From CAWINH01 sp963837425 (GTDB lineage: Bacteria; Chloroflexota; Limnocylindria; QHBO01): a DNA stretch of 64,000 bases. Shown in pieces: positions 32,940-42,175 of the stretch; position 1 is the stretch's first letter; each line of letters opens with the position of its first letter. The stretch covers positions 186,001 to 250,000 of the forward strand of contig CAWINH010000005.1 of the NCBI GenBank assembly GCA_963837425.1. Direction: 5' to 3'. The position numbers were made by a program, and so were the translations under genes. Below the pieces are notes generated by a model. It was not told where the DNA came from. It worked only from the letters and a program-made list of their open reading frames with translations, and made no database searches.

Positions 32940-34889
32940 TCAGTCGCCGCCCGCCTCGTTGAACAGGTAGGCGATCCGGTCCGCCCACTGCTCGGTGACG
33001 ACCCGCAGCTTCACCTTCAGCGACGGCGTCAGCTCCCCCTCCTCCTCGGTGAGGAGGCGCGGCAGCAGGGCGACGCGCCGTGGACGTTCGAACGCCGAGA
33101 AGCCGGCCAGCTTCGCCTTCACCTCGGCCTCCACGAGCCTGCGCACCTCGCGCTGCTCGACGAGCTGCTCAGGGGGCATCTCGGCCATGCCGTTCGCCGC
33201 GGCCCAGGTGCCGAGCTCCTCGAAATCGGGGGCGAGCAGAGCGCCGGTGTACGGCTGCCGGTCGCCGAGGATCACCGCCTGCGCGATGTACCTGCTGGTG
33301 AGGAGGGCGATCTCCAGCGGGGCGGGCGCGACGTTCTTGCCGTTGGCCAGCACAATGAGGTTCTTCAGCCGATCCGTGATCCGGATGCGGCCGATCTCGT
33401 CCAGCTCGCCGATGTCGCCGGTATGGAACCAGCCATCCGGCTCGATGGCTCGCGCGGTGCCCTCCGGGTCGTTGAGGTAGCCCTGCATGATCTGGGGCCC
33501 GCGGGCCAGCAGCTCACCAGTCTCCGGATCGACGCGGACCTGGGTCTCGGCAACCGGCTTGCCGACCGTCCCGAACTTGAAGTCCCCCGGCCGGTTGATG
33601 CTGAGGAGCGGGGCAGTCTCGGTGAGCCCGTAGCCCTCCAGGATCAGCATTCCCATCGCGTAGAAGAACTCCCCGATCTCACGGCTCAACGGTGCGCCGC
33701 CGGAGACGAAGAAGCGGACGCGGCCACCGGTGCGCTCTCGGATCCGGTGGAAGACGAGCCGATCCGCGACGCGCATCTGCAGCTTGAGCCATGCCGAGTC
33801 GTCCACGCCATCGAGATGATTCTGGTAGTGCCGGCTGCCGAGGCCGCGGGCCCAGGCGAAGATCCGCTGGCGGAGCGGCGGCGACGCCTCGACCGTGGAC
33901 ATCACGCGGGCATAGAGGCGCTCGTACAGTCGCGGCACGGCGACCATCACCGTGGGCTTAACCTCGACCATGTTGGCGGCGAGGCGCTCGATCGCCGGTT
34001 CCGCGTACGCGATCGTGCAGCCGCGGCCGAGCGGCACCACCTGCCCGGCGGCACGCTCGGTCATGTGCGAGAGCGGCAGGAAGCTGAGGAACAGGTCATC
34101 CTCGTTGAAGTCCACCGCCTGGATCGCCGTCTCGAAGTTCGTGAGGATGTTGCCGTGGGAAAGCACCACTCCCTTCGGCTGGGCGGTCGTCCCCGAAGTG
34201 TGGACGATCGTCGCCACCCGGTCGCGGTCGAGCTCGCGCCACCCCGCCTCCCACTCCCGCAGCTCCCCGGGCTCGCAGTCGTCGAGGTCGAAGATGTCGT
34301 CGAAGGCCACCGCCCCGTCCGGCAGCCTGCCGCGGTCGTCGATCAGGATGAGGTGCTCGAGGGTCGGACACTGGTCGCGGACCTTCTCGATCTTCGCGTA
34401 CTGCTGGAGGTTCTCGACGAAGATGGCCCGCGCCCCGACGTTGTTGATGACGAACGCCGCCTGGCCGGGCTCCGAGGACGGATAGATCGGGCAGGTCACG
34501 GCGCCGAGCGACATCGCCCCGATGTCGGCGGCAAGCCACGCCGGTCGCGTTCGGCTCATGATGCAGACCGCGTCCCCGTCTCCGATCCCGAGGTGCTTGA
34601 GCCCCATCGCGACCTGCGCGATCCAGTCCCACGTCTCGCGGTAGGTCGTGCTGCGCCACTCGGGTGCAGCCTCCCCCGGCTCCGCGCCACCGGGCTGACG
34701 CCGCGCGCGCGGCAGCTTCCAGCGCAGCGCCTCCTTGTCGGGCACGCGCTGGACGGTCCGATGCACGAGATCGACGAGCGAGGTGGCGCGCAGCTCATCG
34801 GGAATGGTGAGCGGCTCGAGGTCGGTGATCATCCGGCGCCCGGCAGGCGCCTCCGGGGTCGGCGTGCGTGGAGCGATCGTGGTCGACAT
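32940..34889 (-). CDS. long-chain fatty-acid-CoA ligase (AMP-forming)
   Basis: 649 residues from ATG 34889, with GGAGG 9 bases ahead; a GTG 39 bases upstream is possible. ANL-superfamily motifs: IVHTSGTTAQPKGVVLSH (P-loop), FLPLSHMTERAAG, ILEGYGLTETAPL, DGWFHTGDIGELDE and RIKN-like DRLKNLIVLANGKNVAP. Length and motif spacing fit FadD15/long-chain acyl-CoA synthetases. It activates fatty acids for the acyl-CoA dehydrogenase encoded 47 bases upstream. Confidence 0.94.
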   Translation of the reverse strand: MSTTIAPRTPTPEAPAGRRMITDLEPLTIPDELRATSLVDLVHRTVQRVPDKEALRWKLPRARRQPGGAEPGEAAPEWRSTTYRETWDWIAQVAMGLKHLGIGDGDAVCIMSRTRPAWLAADIGAMSLGAVTCPIYPSSEPGQAAFVINNVGARAIFVENLQQYAKIEKVRDQCPTLEHLILIDDRGRLPDGAVAFDDIFDLDDCEPGELREWEAGWRELDRDRVATIVHTSGTTAQPKGVVLSHGNILTNFETAIQAVDFNEDDLFLSFLPLSHMTERAAGQVVPLGRGCTIAYAEPAIERLAANMVEVKPTVMVAVPRLYERLYARVMSTVEASPPLRQRIFAWARGLGSRHYQNHLDGVDDSAWLKLQMRVADRLVFHRIRERTGGRVRFFVSGGAPLSREIGEFFYAMGMLILEGYGLTETAPLLSINRPGDFKFGTVGKPVAETQVRVDPETGELLARGPQIMQGYLNDPEGTARAIEPDGWFHTGDIGELDEIGRIRITDRLKNLIVLANGKNVAPAPLEIALLTSRYIAQAVILGDRQPYTGALLAPDFEELGTWAAANGMAEMPPEQLVEQREVRRLVEAEVKAKLAGFSAFERPRRVALLPRLLTEEEGELTPSLKVKLRVVTEQWADRIAYLFNEAGGD

Positions 34890-34936
34890 CGGTTTGGGCC
34901 TCCGCTGCGCGCGTTCGTTCCGGTTCACGTGACTCG

Positions 34937-36121
34937 TCAGCCGAGCCTGCGGATCTCCTCGATGAGATGCTGGGCGATGATCAGCCGCTGGATCTGGTTC
35001 GACCCCTCGTAGATCTGCGCGCCCTTCGCGTCGCGCATGAAGCGCTCGACAGGATTGTCGCGGCTGTAGCCGGAGCCCCCGTAGACCTGGACCGCATCGG
35101 TCGTCACCCGCATGGCGGTGTCGCTGGCGAACAGCTTCGCCATGCTCCCCGCGGCGTTGATCGGCCGGCCGGCATCGCGGAGCCGGGCGGCGCGCCAGGT
35201 CAGGAGGCGCGCTGCCTCGATGCCGGTCGCCGCATCGGCGAGCATGGCCTGGATCATCTCCTGGTCGGCGATCGGCCGGCCGAACTGGGTGCGGCCGATG
35301 GCATGCCGGGTCGCATGCTCGAGGGCTGCCCGCGCCAGGCCCACGCAGGCGGCGGCGATCCCGATCCGTCCCGCGCCGAGCGCGCCGAGCGCGATCTTCA
35401 GTCCCCCGCCCTCGGGACCCAGGCGGTTGCCGACCGGCACGCGGGCGGCGTCGAACACGAGCTCGGCCGACACCGAGTCGCGGATTCCCATCTTCCGCTC
35501 ATGGCTCCCGACCCCGAACCCCGGGGCCCCGCGTTCGACGGCGAAGGCGGTGATCCCCTCCCTGCCGAGGGCGCGGTCGATCGTGGCGAACGTGATCACC
35601 AGGTCCGCGTGAGCGCCATTCGTGATCCAGATCTTCGTCCCGTTTAGCTCGTAGTGGTCGCCGTCGCGGCGGGCAGTCGTGGCCAGCGCTGCGGCATCGG
35701 ATCCCGCCTGCGGCTCGGTGAGCGCAAACGCCCCCAGCTGCTCGCCGGAGGCCAGCAGGGGCAGCAGCCGCTCCTTCTGCTCATCGCTTCCGTAGGCGAG
35801 GATCGGCAGCTGGGAGAGGACGTGCACCGAGAGGCTGACGGCCATCCCCATGTCCGCGGCGGCGATCTCCTCCGCGGCGAGCACCCAGGCGAACGTGCTC
35901 ATCCCGGCACCGCCGTACGCCTCCGGGTACGGGATCGCGGTCAGGCCCAGCTCGGCCATCCGGCCGAAAAGCCCCCGGTCGTAGCGCTCCTCCTCGTCCC
36001 GCTGCGCCACGCTCGGCGCGAGCTCGCGCTGCGCGAAATCGCGGGCGACGTCGCGGACCGCGCGCTCCTCCTCGTTCAGCGCGAACGGGTCCGGCCGGCG
36101 CACGTCGGAGGCGGCGACCAT
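34937..36121 (-). CDS. acyl-CoA dehydrogenase
   Basis: 394 residues, flavoprotein doing the first oxidation of beta-oxidation. AFALTEPQAGSDAAAL and IWITNGAHADLVITFA are FAD/substrate signatures; the catalytic Glu lies in QIYEGSNQIQRLIIAQ; IGRTQFGRPIADQ is the arginine loop. It fits short/medium-chain dehydrogenases in length. It shares one base (TGATG) with the stop of the 3-hydroxyacyl-CoA dehydrogenase upstream, so the two are translationally coupled. Confidence 0.95.
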   Translation of the reverse strand: MVAASDVRRPDPFALNEEERAVRDVARDFAQRELAPSVAQRDEEERYDRGLFGRMAELGLTAIPYPEAYGGAGMSTFAWVLAAEEIAAADMGMAVSLSVHVLSQLPILAYGSDEQKERLLPLLASGEQLGAFALTEPQAGSDAAALATTARRDGDHYELNGTKIWITNGAHADLVITFATIDRALGREGITAFAVERGAPGFGVGSHERKMGIRDSVSAELVFDAARVPVGNRLGPEGGGLKIALGALGAGRIGIAAACVGLARAALEHATRHAIGRTQFGRPIADQEMIQAMLADAATGIEAARLLTWRAARLRDAGRPINAAGSMAKLFASDTAMRVTTDAVQVYGGSGYSRDNPVERFMRDAKGAQIYEGSNQIQRLIIAQHLIEEIRRLG

Positions 36122-36993
36122 CAGCTGACCTTGTCGCCCTTTTCGTCGTAGCGATAGAAGCCGCGGCCGGACTTGCGGCCGAGGTGCCCGGCGGTGACCA
36201 TCTGGCGCAGGAGCGGGGCGGCCCGGAACTTCGGGTCGCCGAAGCCGCGGTACAGGACGTCGAGCACGTTGAGCATGACGTCGTTACCCACGAAGTCGCT
36301 CAGTTCGAGCGGTCCCATCGGGTGGTTCAGGCCCAGCCGGGCCCCGGTGTCGATGTCCTCCGCGCTGCCGGTCGACTCCATGAGCGCGAAGACGGCCTCG
36401 TTGATGAACGGCCCGAGCATGCGGTTCACGAGGAAACCGGGCATGTCCCGCGACTCGATCACCGTCTTGCCCAGCTCGGTGGCGAACGCGCGACAGGCCT
36501 CGTACGTCGCGTCGTCGGTCTCGAGGCCACGGATGATCTCGATCAAGCCCATGACCGGGACCGGTGAGAAGAAGTGGAGCCCGATGAATTTCGCGGGTCG
36601 GTCGGTCGCGGTGGCGAGGCCCGTGATGCTGATGCTGCTCGTGTTGCTGGCGAACAGCGCGTCCGCGTCCGCCACCGCGCTGAGCGCCGTCCACGTCTCG
36701 CGCTTGATCTCCTCGTCCTCGAAGACCGCCTCCACGACGAGCCCGTGTCCACCGGCCTCGGCGGTGCCCGAGGAGGTCGTGATCCGCTCCAGGATCTCGT
36801 CCGCGGCGGCCTTCTCGAGCTTTCCCCTATCCACCTGGCGGCCGAGGTTGCCGGCGACCCGCTGTCGACCCTTTTCGGCCAGCTCCGCGGTCCGATCCGA
36901 CAGCGTCACCCGCTTACCGGCAGCGGCGCTGATCTGCGCGATGCCATGGCCCATCAGGCCGGCCCCGATGACGAAGACCTTGTCGATGCTCAT
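36121..36993 (-). CDS. 3-hydroxybutyryl-CoA dehydrogenase
   Basis: 290 residues from ATG 36993. NAD-binding VIGAGLMGHGIAQISA, VVEAVFEDEEIKRE, SNTSSISIT, the catalytic His/Glu region IGLHFFSPVPVMGLIEII and GFLVNRMLGPFINEA. C-terminal helical domain has GLNHPMGPLELSDFVG. Converts 3-hydroxyacyl-CoA to 3-ketoacyl-CoA. TACGCT lies 8 bases before the ATG (leaderless); it leads the beta-oxidation operon with the acyl-CoA dehydrogenase and ligase. No enoyl-CoA hydratase is encoded here. Confidence 0.96.
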   Translation of the reverse strand: MSIDKVFVIGAGLMGHGIAQISAAAGKRVTLSDRTAELAEKGRQRVAGNLGRQVDRGKLEKAAADEILERITTSSGTAEAGGHGLVVEAVFEDEEIKRETWTALSAVADADALFASNTSSISITGLATATDRPAKFIGLHFFSPVPVMGLIEIIRGLETDDATYEACRAFATELGKTVIESRDMPGFLVNRMLGPFINEAVFALMESTGSAEDIDTGARLGLNHPMGPLELSDFVGNDVMLNVLDVLYRGFGDPKFRAAPLLRQMVTAGHLGRKSGRGFYRYDEKGDKVS

Positions 36994-37001
36994 GGTCGGT
37001 A

Positions 37002-37007
37002 AGCGTA
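37002..37007 (-). promoter_or_regulatory. leaderless -10 of the beta-oxidation operon
   Basis: TACGCT, 8 nt, ATG 36993 on the minus strand. Confidence 0.55.
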
Positions 37008-37030
37008 CCAGCCGATGAGCGCGCGCCGGC

Positions 37031-38701
37031 CTAGCCGCGCAGGTCCCTGCGCGCGAGGCCCCACGCCCCGAGCAGCAGGCCGCCCACGGCCAGGACGGCA
37101 CAGGCCACCACGCCGACCGTGTCCCACTGGCCGATCATCGGCTGGCCCATGTGCGAAGTGAGCGCCAGCTGATGGAACCAGTCGGGCAGACCGAGCGGCG
37201 GCGCCAGCAGGTCGACGAGGTAGGTGGCGACCACCGCGACTGCCGCGATCTCTCCCGCCAGCGAGGTCCCCCACAGCCCACCGACCGCGACGCCCACGCC
37301 GACGACGGCCGCGGCATACAGCCCGAGGGACGCCGAGCCGAGCATCGCCGTCCCGACCGAGACCCCGCCGGATGCCCCGCCGGCGCCGATCGCGAGGGCA
37401 AAGAACGCGGTCATCAGCGCGGCGGCCATCATGGCCGCGACCCCGCCGGCGATCAGCCACCGGGCGCGGGTCAGAGGCGTGGCCAGCACCTCCTCGAGCC
37501 GGCCGTCGGTCTCGTCGGATGCCCATTTCGCCACGAAGGTCGCCGCCGCGAAGCCGGCGGCGATGTAGAACAGCTGCAGGAACAGCTGGAGGAAGCCGCC
37601 GGCCGAGGTCAGATCGAAGTCGGGGAAGGCCGTCCGTAGCGTGTTCAGCAGATTGCTATCCGATGCGATCTGGCTCGACATCGGGCCGACCAGCGACGCC
37701 AGGGTGGCGCCGAACAGCCCGAGCCCGACCCCCCAGGCCAGGGCGCGCGGCAGCTGGTCGCCAAACGAACGGCTGATCGGGCCGCGTACCCCGAGGATCG
37801 GGGCCGGCAGCCCCGGCAGCCCCAGGCCTGCCGTGACGCCGAGATCACGACGGTTGAAGAGCTCGACGCCGATGACCAGGAACGCGCCGGCCACGATGCC
37901 GACCAGCGACAGGCCGGCCCAGTCGTACTGCCCGGTGAGGGCGATATGGTTCGCGGTCCAGTGGAACGGGCTCAGCACGGCGAGCGGCCCCAGCGCCTCC
38001 AGCCCGTTCGCGGTCCACAGCAGGGCCAGCGCGATGCTGGCGACGCCCGATGCCCCACCGCGCCCGAGTACCGGGGAGAGCGCGAAGGCGAGCCCGCCGA
38101 AGAAGAGGGCGTTGAAGCCCAGCCACAGCGCAAAGCCGATGGACGACAGCGGCGTGACCGGGTCGCCGAGGGCGGCGTCTCCGTAGACGTTGGAGCTGAG
38201 CGTGGTCATTATCGCCAGGACCGCCATCGCCAGCCCCATCATCGTCAGGTGCGCCGCCACCTTCTCGATCGCGATCCGTCGCTTTCCGAACGGCGCCGCG
38301 GCCACGATGTCGAGGCTGCCGCGGCTCGCCTCGCCGGCGAGCGTCGACGACAGGGCGAGGATCGACCAGATCGCGGTGACGAGGACGAAGACGAGGCCGT
38401 ACTTCCAGGTCATGTATCCGCCGAAGGTGCCGAGCCCGACCGGCTTGCCGAAGAAGGTGACCATGTCCGGGGGCATGTTCCCGATCAGCGCGTCGATCTC
38501 GAGGCGGGACTCGGGTGTCGGGAAGACGCTCGGGATCGCCGCCCCCATCACCAGGGCGAGGCCGCCGAGCAGCCCGGCGGCGATGATGAATGCCAGCCGC
38601 GAGTCACGGATCGTCTTGCCGTAGATGCTGCCGAACCCGTAGATCCGGCTCCACGCCGAGATCCGGGCGGTGGTGGCCACGGACGCGGGCTGAGCGGTCA
38701 T
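37031..38701 (-). CDS. ABC-2-type transporter permease
   Basis: 556 residues with about twelve hydrophobic segments in two similar halves. Each half has a loop of the type GSLDIVAAAPFGKRRIAIEK or GRLEEVLATPLTRARWLIAG, typical of ABC-2 permeases (family of antibiotic or drug exporters). It overlaps the ATPase gene by four bases. Together with TetR upstream this looks like an inducible export system. The fused two-half permease pairs with one ATPase gene, which would act as a dimer. Confidence 0.88.
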   Translation of the reverse strand: MTAQPASVATTARISAWSRIYGFGSIYGKTIRDSRLAFIIAAGLLGGLALVMGAAIPSVFPTPESRLEIDALIGNMPPDMVTFFGKPVGLGTFGGYMTWKYGLVFVLVTAIWSILALSSTLAGEASRGSLDIVAAAPFGKRRIAIEKVAAHLTMMGLAMAVLAIMTTLSSNVYGDAALGDPVTPLSSIGFALWLGFNALFFGGLAFALSPVLGRGGASGVASIALALLWTANGLEALGPLAVLSPFHWTANHIALTGQYDWAGLSLVGIVAGAFLVIGVELFNRRDLGVTAGLGLPGLPAPILGVRGPISRSFGDQLPRALAWGVGLGLFGATLASLVGPMSSQIASDSNLLNTLRTAFPDFDLTSAGGFLQLFLQLFYIAAGFAAATFVAKWASDETDGRLEEVLATPLTRARWLIAGGVAAMMAAALMTAFFALAIGAGGASGGVSVGTAMLGSASLGLYAAAVVGVGVAVGGLWGTSLAGEIAAVAVVATYLVDLLAPPLGLPDWFHQLALTSHMGQPMIGQWDTVGVVACAVLAVGGLLLGAWGLARRDLRG

Positions 38702-39615
38702 TGCCTCACCTGCTCGGGCGACGCCGCGGCACCGGTACCGTACTGGGCCAGGAACGTCTCCTCCAGGCTCGGCTCGCGGCTCACGAAGTCGAGGAGGTCA
38801 TATTTGGCGGCGGCGCGGACGACCGGGGTGATGGCACCGGCCACCCGCATGCGCAGGACGTGGTCGGTGGCGACGACATCGGTCACGCCGGGAAGGCCCT
38901 CGAACTCGGCGGTCGGCACCTGACCCGAGAACCGCAACTCGACCTGGTGGTGCGCGAGGTCGCGGAGCCCCTCGACCGTGTCGACCTTCACGAGCAGGCC
39001 CTCACGGATGATTGCCACCCGGTCGCAGGTGCGCTCGACCTCGCTGAGGATGTGGCTCGAGAGGAAGACCGTCCGTCCCTCGGCTTTCGTCTCGCGCACG
39101 AGCGCGTAGAACGACTGCTGGACGAGGGGATCAAGGCCCGACGTCGGCTCGTCGAGGACGAGCAGCTCGGGCCGGTGCTGGAGCGCGATGACGAGCCCGA
39201 CCTTCTGCTTGTTGCCCTTCGAGAGCTCCTTGAAGCGCCGCGAGGGGTCGATCTCGAAACGCTCGATCAGCTCACGCTGGTAGGCCTGATCCACCCCGCC
39301 CCGCAGGTTCGCGAAGTATCTGAGCGTCTGGCCCGCTGTCAGGCGGTCGTAGAGGGTGAACTCGCCCGGGATATAGCCGATGCGCCTGTGGATCGCCACC
39401 GGATCGGCGCTCGAGGGGATGCCGAAGACGAGAGCCCGCCCGCTCGTGGGGCGGATGAGGTCGAGGACGGTGCGGATCGTTGTCGTCTTGCCGGCGCCGT
39501 TCGGGCCCAGGAAGCCAAAGACCTCGCCCGCGTTGACGGCAAGGTCGACACCGATGATGCCGCGATGCGACCCGTAGGACTTCGTCAGCTTCTCGGTCTG
39601 GATGACTGCGTTCAT
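38698..39615 (-). CDS. ABC transporter ATP-binding protein (drug-export type)
   Basis: 305 residues. Walker A LGPNGAGKTTTIRT, Q-loop region GYIPGEFTLYDRLTAGQ, signature LSKGNKQKVGLVIAL, Walker B LLVLDEPTSGLDP and the switch His in FLSSHILSEVERTCD. The C-terminal extension (about 215-305) is typical of DrrA-like exporters. It powers the overlapping downstream permease. TetR lies 37 bases upstream on the same strand. Confidence 0.95.
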   Translation of the reverse strand: MNAVIQTEKLTKSYGSHRGIIGVDLAVNAGEVFGFLGPNGAGKTTTIRTVLDLIRPTSGRALVFGIPSSADPVAIHRRIGYIPGEFTLYDRLTAGQTLRYFANLRGGVDQAYQRELIERFEIDPSRRFKELSKGNKQKVGLVIALQHRPELLVLDEPTSGLDPLVQQSFYALVRETKAEGRTVFLSSHILSEVERTCDRVAIIREGLLVKVDTVEGLRDLAHHQVELRFSGQVPTAEFEGLPGVTDVVATDHVLRMRVAGAITPVVRAAAKYDLLDFVSREPSLEETFLAQYGTGAAASPEQVRQ

Positions 39616-39652
39616 GGATTACGTTCGTCCCTCATCCCGGACGGGATGGCTG

Positions 39653-40339
39653 TCATTCGAACCACAGGTGGAGCGTCCTCTCGTCGAGCATGCCGAGCGA
39701 CCCCGGGGGCGCGCCGAGGATGCGCTCGAACGCGGCCCAGTGCGCGATCAGGGTCGATCGCACCTCGTCGAAGCTGATCTCGTTCATCGCGCGGGCCACG
39801 TACAGGCGGGTCGCCGCCTCGTTCGATCCGAGCAACATCGAGACGAAGACGTCGGCAGCGTGCTCTGGCGCGCCGGCGATCTGGAAGGAGCCCTCGTCAA
39901 CGCCCTGTGCCACCACCCGGGTCAGCACCGGCGTCATCCGCTGCGCGACCTCGCGCCTGAACTTCTCGCGGACGATGGCGTTGTCGTCGGCCAGCCAGAC
40001 GCGCATCAGGCTGAGCAGCACTTCGCGTCGCGCGTTCTTCCAGCTGGTGATGCCGGAGAAGAGCCCGGTGAGCTTGTCGGTGGCCGGTACGCGTGGGTCC
40101 GCGAGCATCGGCTCAACCGATCGCAGGGCGCCGTCCACGATCCGGTCCACGACTGCCTCGAGCAGCGCAGCCTTCGAGTCGAAGTAGTGGTAGAACGCGC
40201 CTTTCGAGGCGCCGAGGTCGTCGAGCAGGTCCTGCACGCTGATCTGGTCGAAGCCGCGTGTCTGCATAAGGCGCTGCGTCGCGTCGACGAACTCGTCGCG
40301 CCGAAGCGCGTGCGCTACAGGATTCAAGGTCCGAGACAT
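39653..40339 (-). CDS. TetR family transcriptional regulator
   Basis: 228 residues. N-terminal HTH: FVDATQRLMQTRGFDQISVQDLLDDLGASKGAFYHYFDSKAALLEAV, in short ISVQDLLDDLGASKGAFYHYF. The ligand domain is helical with no recognised signature. First gene of tetR-ATPase-permease. A perfect 13-bp dyad sits in its own promoter, so it most likely represses the whole transcript until a ligand binds. Confidence 0.94.
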   Translation of the reverse strand: MSRTLNPVAHALRRDEFVDATQRLMQTRGFDQISVQDLLDDLGASKGAFYHYFDSKAALLEAVVDRIVDGALRSVEPMLADPRVPATDKLTGLFSGITSWKNARREVLLSLMRVWLADDNAIVREKFRREVAQRMTPVLTRVVAQGVDEGSFQIAGAPEHAADVFVSMLLGSNEAATRLYVARAMNEISFDEVRSTLIAHWAAFERILGAPPGSLGMLDERTLHLWFE

Positions 40340-40365
40340 GGCGCGGATGTCCTCTCGAATAACAA

Positions 40366-40378
40366 ACCGACCGTCGGT
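40366..40378. promoter_or_regulatory. TetR operator overlapping the tetR promoter
   Basis: ACCGAC-C-GTCGGT is a perfect 13-bp dyad in AAACCGACCGTCGGTCT. It overlaps the TAATAG-type -10 region on the minus strand, 27 bases before the tetR start. Dyads of this type are common TetR targets. Confidence 0.75.
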
Positions 40379-40394
40379 CTATTATGCCTCGCTG

Positions 40395-41345
40395 TCAAGC
40401 CCTCGCGTCGGGCTGGCGTCCCTCGAGGAGGCGCTCGGCGGCGGTCATCGGGTCGAGACGGCGGTCGGCGACCGCATTGATGAGTGCGGACCATGCGGCG
40501 GTGGACTCCGCCCGCCGCGTCGAGAGGGTCGAGAGCGCGCGCCGCACCTGGTGGGCGGCCCGCCCGCGTGCCCGGTCCGGCATCCGCGCCGCGTCGCGGT
40601 GCGCGTCGATCGCCGTTGCCAGCTCGCCGACGCCAGCGCCCGAGATCGCACTGGCGACCAGGACCGGCGGCGGCTGTCGCAGGACGCGGCCGCCGGCCGT
40701 GGAGAGCATGGCGCGCAGCTGCCGCGCCGCACGGTCGGCGCCAGGCCGGTCACCCTTGTTGACGACGAGGAGATCGGCGATCTCCAACAGCCCGGCCTTG
40801 ATGGCCTGGATCTCGTCCCCCATCTCCGGCACCTCGACGACGACCGTCGTCTCCGCGAGCCTCGCGATCTCTATCTCGCTCTGCCCGGCACCAACCGTCT
40901 CGACGAGCACCGGGTCGTAGCCCGCCGCATCGAGCGCGGCGGCCGCAATCCAGGTCGTTGCCGCGAGGCCGCCGAGCTCGCCGCGGGCAGCCATCGACCG
41001 CATGAACACGTCGCGGTCCCCGGCATGCTCCATCATCCGGATTCGGTCGCCGAGGATCGAGCCGCCGCTGAACGGCGAGCTTGGATCGACGGCCAGAATT
41101 CCAACTCGGCGCCCCCGACGTCGCCATTCCACCGTCAGCGCGTTCACGAGCGTCGACTTGCCGCTGCCGGGCGGCCCGGTGATGCCCACGACATGCGCCC
41201 CCCGGCCCGCGCCGAAGAGCTTCGGGAGCAGCCCACGGATGCCGGGCGCGTCATTCTCGACGGCGGTGAGCAGCCGGGCGAGCGTGCGGCGTTTGCCGGC
41301 GATTGCGCCGCGCAGCAGGTCCGGCGCGGAGGGCTCCTCAGCCAC
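40395..41345 (-). CDS. meaB: methylmalonyl-CoA mutase-associated GTPase MeaB
   Basis: 316 residues from GTG 41345, overlapping the mutase small-subunit stop by 8 bases. G3E P-loop GTPase: VVGITGPPGSGKSTLVNAL, ILAVDPSSPFSGGSILGDRIR (in part), VETVGAGQSEIEIA and NKGDRPGADR. MeaB loads and protects the B12 cofactor of methylmalonyl-CoA mutase. The coupling to the cobalamin-binding subunit confirms the role. An earlier start would run into the small-subunit gene. Confidence 0.94.
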   Translation of the reverse strand: MAEEPSAPDLLRGAIAGKRRTLARLLTAVENDAPGIRGLLPKLFGAGRGAHVVGITGPPGSGKSTLVNALTVEWRRRGRRVGILAVDPSSPFSGGSILGDRIRMMEHAGDRDVFMRSMAARGELGGLAATTWIAAAALDAAGYDPVLVETVGAGQSEIEIARLAETTVVVEVPEMGDEIQAIKAGLLEIADLLVVNKGDRPGADRAARQLRAMLSTAGGRVLRQPPPVLVASAISGAGVGELATAIDAHRDAARMPDRARGRAAHQVRRALSTLSTRRAESTAAWSALINAVADRRLDPMTAAERLLEGRQPDARA

Positions 41346-41739
41346 GCTCTCGCGCGTGCTCGTGGAAATACCGCGCGACCTGGCCGATGCTGGTCCCCGG
41401 CCCGAAGACCTCGGCGATCCCCGCCTCCTTGAGGGCTGCGACGTCCGCATCGGGAATGATGCCGCCGGCGGCGATGAGGACGTCGTCGAGCCCACGGTCA
41501 CGCACCGACTGCACGATCCGCGGCAGGAGGGTCATGTGCGCGCCCGACAGGATCGAGAGGCCCACGACGTCGACGTCCTCCTGCTCCGCGGCGTCGGCGA
41601 TCATCTCCGGCGTCTGGCGCAGTCCCGAGTAGATGACCTCGAACCCCTCGTCGCGAAGGCCGCGCGCCAGCACCTTGGCTCCGCGGTCGTGGCCATCGAG
41701 GCCGGGCTTGGCGATCAGCACGCGAATCGGCTGGCTCAT
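41338..41739 (-). CDS. mcmB: methylmalonyl-CoA mutase, cobalamin-binding small subunit
   Basis: 133 residues. The B12-binding fold is complete: RVLIAKPGLDGHDRGAKVLA (lower-axial His in DGHDRG), VVGLSILSGAHM and AAGGIIPDADVAALKEAGI. Stand-alone domain that pairs with the large subunit encoded 19 kb away (60.5-62.3 kb). TAGAAT lies 9 bases before the ATG (leaderless). Coupled to meaB downstream. Confidence 0.95.
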   Translation of the reverse strand: MSQPIRVLIAKPGLDGHDRGAKVLARGLRDEGFEVIYSGLRQTPEMIADAAEQEDVDVVGLSILSGAHMTLLPRIVQSVRDRGLDDVLIAAGGIIPDADVAALKEAGIAEVFGPGTSIGQVARYFHEHARERG

Positions 41740-41748
41740 GCGTGACCG

Positions 41749-41754
41749 ATTCTA
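41749..41754 (-). promoter_or_regulatory. leaderless -10 of mcmB-meaB
   Basis: TAGAAT, 9 nt, ATG 41739 on the minus strand. Confidence 0.6.
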
Positions 41755-41764
41755 GCCGTGCGAC

Positions 41765-42172
41765 TCAGCACAGGACCTCGAGCAGGAGCCACGACCCGGG
41801 CACCCCCTTGAGGCTGCGCGAGCCGATCTCGCGAAACGTCAGGCCCGAACCTCCGACGAGATCCCGGATCGTGCTCGTCACGAGGATCTGCCCGGCGCCC
41901 GCCGCGGATGCGACGCCCATCCGCTCCTCGAGGGTGGGCAGCTCGCTGGCGGCGACACGGTCCGAGAGGCCCGTGCCGCGCTTGTCGAACATGATCAGGC
42001 GGCTGAACCTCGCGAGGCGCTCGAGGAAGCGGGCGTACCCGGGCTCAAGCCACGCGATCTCGAGATGCGAGACGAAACCCGGGACGAGGACGAGGTCGCG
42101 ATCCGCGTCGCCAATGACCTGGTAGGCGATGCTCACCGCGCCGCTCCGCGCGTACCGGGTGGGCGGTGGCAC
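41765..42172 (-). pseudogene. internally deleted hydrolase/adenylate-cyclase fusion gene (remnant)
   Basis: 135 residues. The first about 85 (RYARSGAVSIAYQVIGDAD, LVPGFVSHLEIAW, FDKRGTGLSDRV, LPTLEERM) match the N-terminus of alpha/beta hydrolases fused to class III adenylate cyclases. The next stretch jumps to the C-terminal end of the cyclase domain (ASAAGAGQILVTSTIRDLV, GSRSLKGVPGSWLLLEVL). The nucleophile Ser elbow and the whole catalytic cyclase core are absent. An in-frame deletion joined the ends near residue 86. A small functional product cannot be ruled out. Starts 7 bases before the pterin dehydratase stop region. Confidence 0.75.
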
Positions 42173-42175
42173 CGT

